A stretch of 64,000 bases of DNA, from NCBI RefSeq assembly GCF_022701255.1, contig NZ_CP031705.1:2121501-2185500 (forward strand), written 5' to 3'. The stretch is from Microcoleus vaginatus HSN003. Lineage in GTDB: Bacteria; Cyanobacteriota; Cyanobacteriia; Cyanobacteriales; Microcoleaceae. Positions 63,917 to 64,000 of the stretch are shown piece after piece. Position 1 is the first letter of the stretch; the number at the start of each line of letters is the position of its first letter. A program made the translations under genes and the position numbers. The notes beneath the pieces were generated by a model. The model searched no databases. It was not told the origin of the DNA and saw nothing but the letters and a program-made list of their open reading frames with translations.

Positions 63917-64000
63917 AGCTTTTCTCTCCAGTTTTTTTCTATAGGCATTACTCAGGTGTGATGGTATCACGGACTTTGGATGCGGTGGCGTGAAGCAGGG

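Noticed and set aside
1..64000. tRNA, rRNA, tmRNA and RNase P genes
   Set aside because: I looked for T-loop GTTCGA motifs with acceptor stems in the gaps and for conserved rRNA stretches and found none; a covariance-model scan would be decisive.

Overview
The window looks like a chromosomal segment of a filamentous, non-heterocystous cyanobacterium of the Oscillatoria/Microcoleus/Phormidium type. The evidence is a cyanobacterial nirA-nrtABCD-narB nitrate operon with an NtcA-type promoter, geranylgeranyl reductase (ChlP), a CruP-type lycopene cyclase homologue, an isoleucyl-tRNA synthetase carrying the cyanobacterial CAAD membrane domain, very frequent GCGATCGC (HIP1) octamers, and heptanucleotide tandem repeats at gene borders. 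The genus is an inference; no rRNA or tRNA gene was seen.

Layout. 0-7 kb: a DNA methyltransferase converging on a truncated gene, ribBA, a HAD-like protein, a pentapeptide-repeat protein and a HerA-type ATPase. 7-14 kb: an OmpA-like/lipoprotein pair, a group 2 sigma factor with a strong terminator, a secreted protein and a CHASE4-PAS-PAS histidine kinase. 14-20 kb: cobO, a Uma2 protein, moeA, a NarL-type response regulator bracketed by complementary heptamer tracts, rimM, a PsiE-like protein and an RNA-binding protein. 20-32 kb, minus strand: nirA-nrtA-nrtB-nrtC-nrtD and then narB after a 379-bp gap. The cluster imports nitrate (NrtABCD) and reduces it to nitrite (NarB) and ammonium (NirA); moeA nearby serves the molybdenum cofactor that NarB needs. 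NirA carries a fused ferredoxin domain, and NrtD carries an unusual membrane and periplasmic-type extension.

32-44 kb: a PEP-CTERM protein, a large repeat protein ending in a C39-like peptidase, a peroxiredoxin lacking the usual resolving cysteine, a DUF433/DUF5615 toxin-antitoxin pair, a 293-bp nested foldback element, a second Uma2 gene and ileS. 44-53 kb is an accessory island: a 1234-residue Roco protein with 18 almost identical leucine-rich repeats, followed directly by a DUF4926 protein that shares its last 104 residues, then a VapBC pair with a frameshifted toxin, an orphan DUF433 gene, a 51-codon remnant of a second Roco gene, and an IS630 element with a frameshift at an A9 tract. The Roco/DUF4926 pair is the best candidate for an undescribed system.

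53-64 kb: aspartoacylase, PAP2 phosphatase, M23 peptidase, a PD-(D/E)XK-like protein, cruP, a coiled-coil protein, a thioredoxin-like ferredoxin, a small Asr1405-type gene, dps and chlP.

A pervasive feature is families of 7-bp tandem repeats at gene starts and ends. In two genes (ribBA, cruP) the AGAAGG-type family lies in frame inside the coding sequence. Several palindromic families occupy the gene-free gaps.
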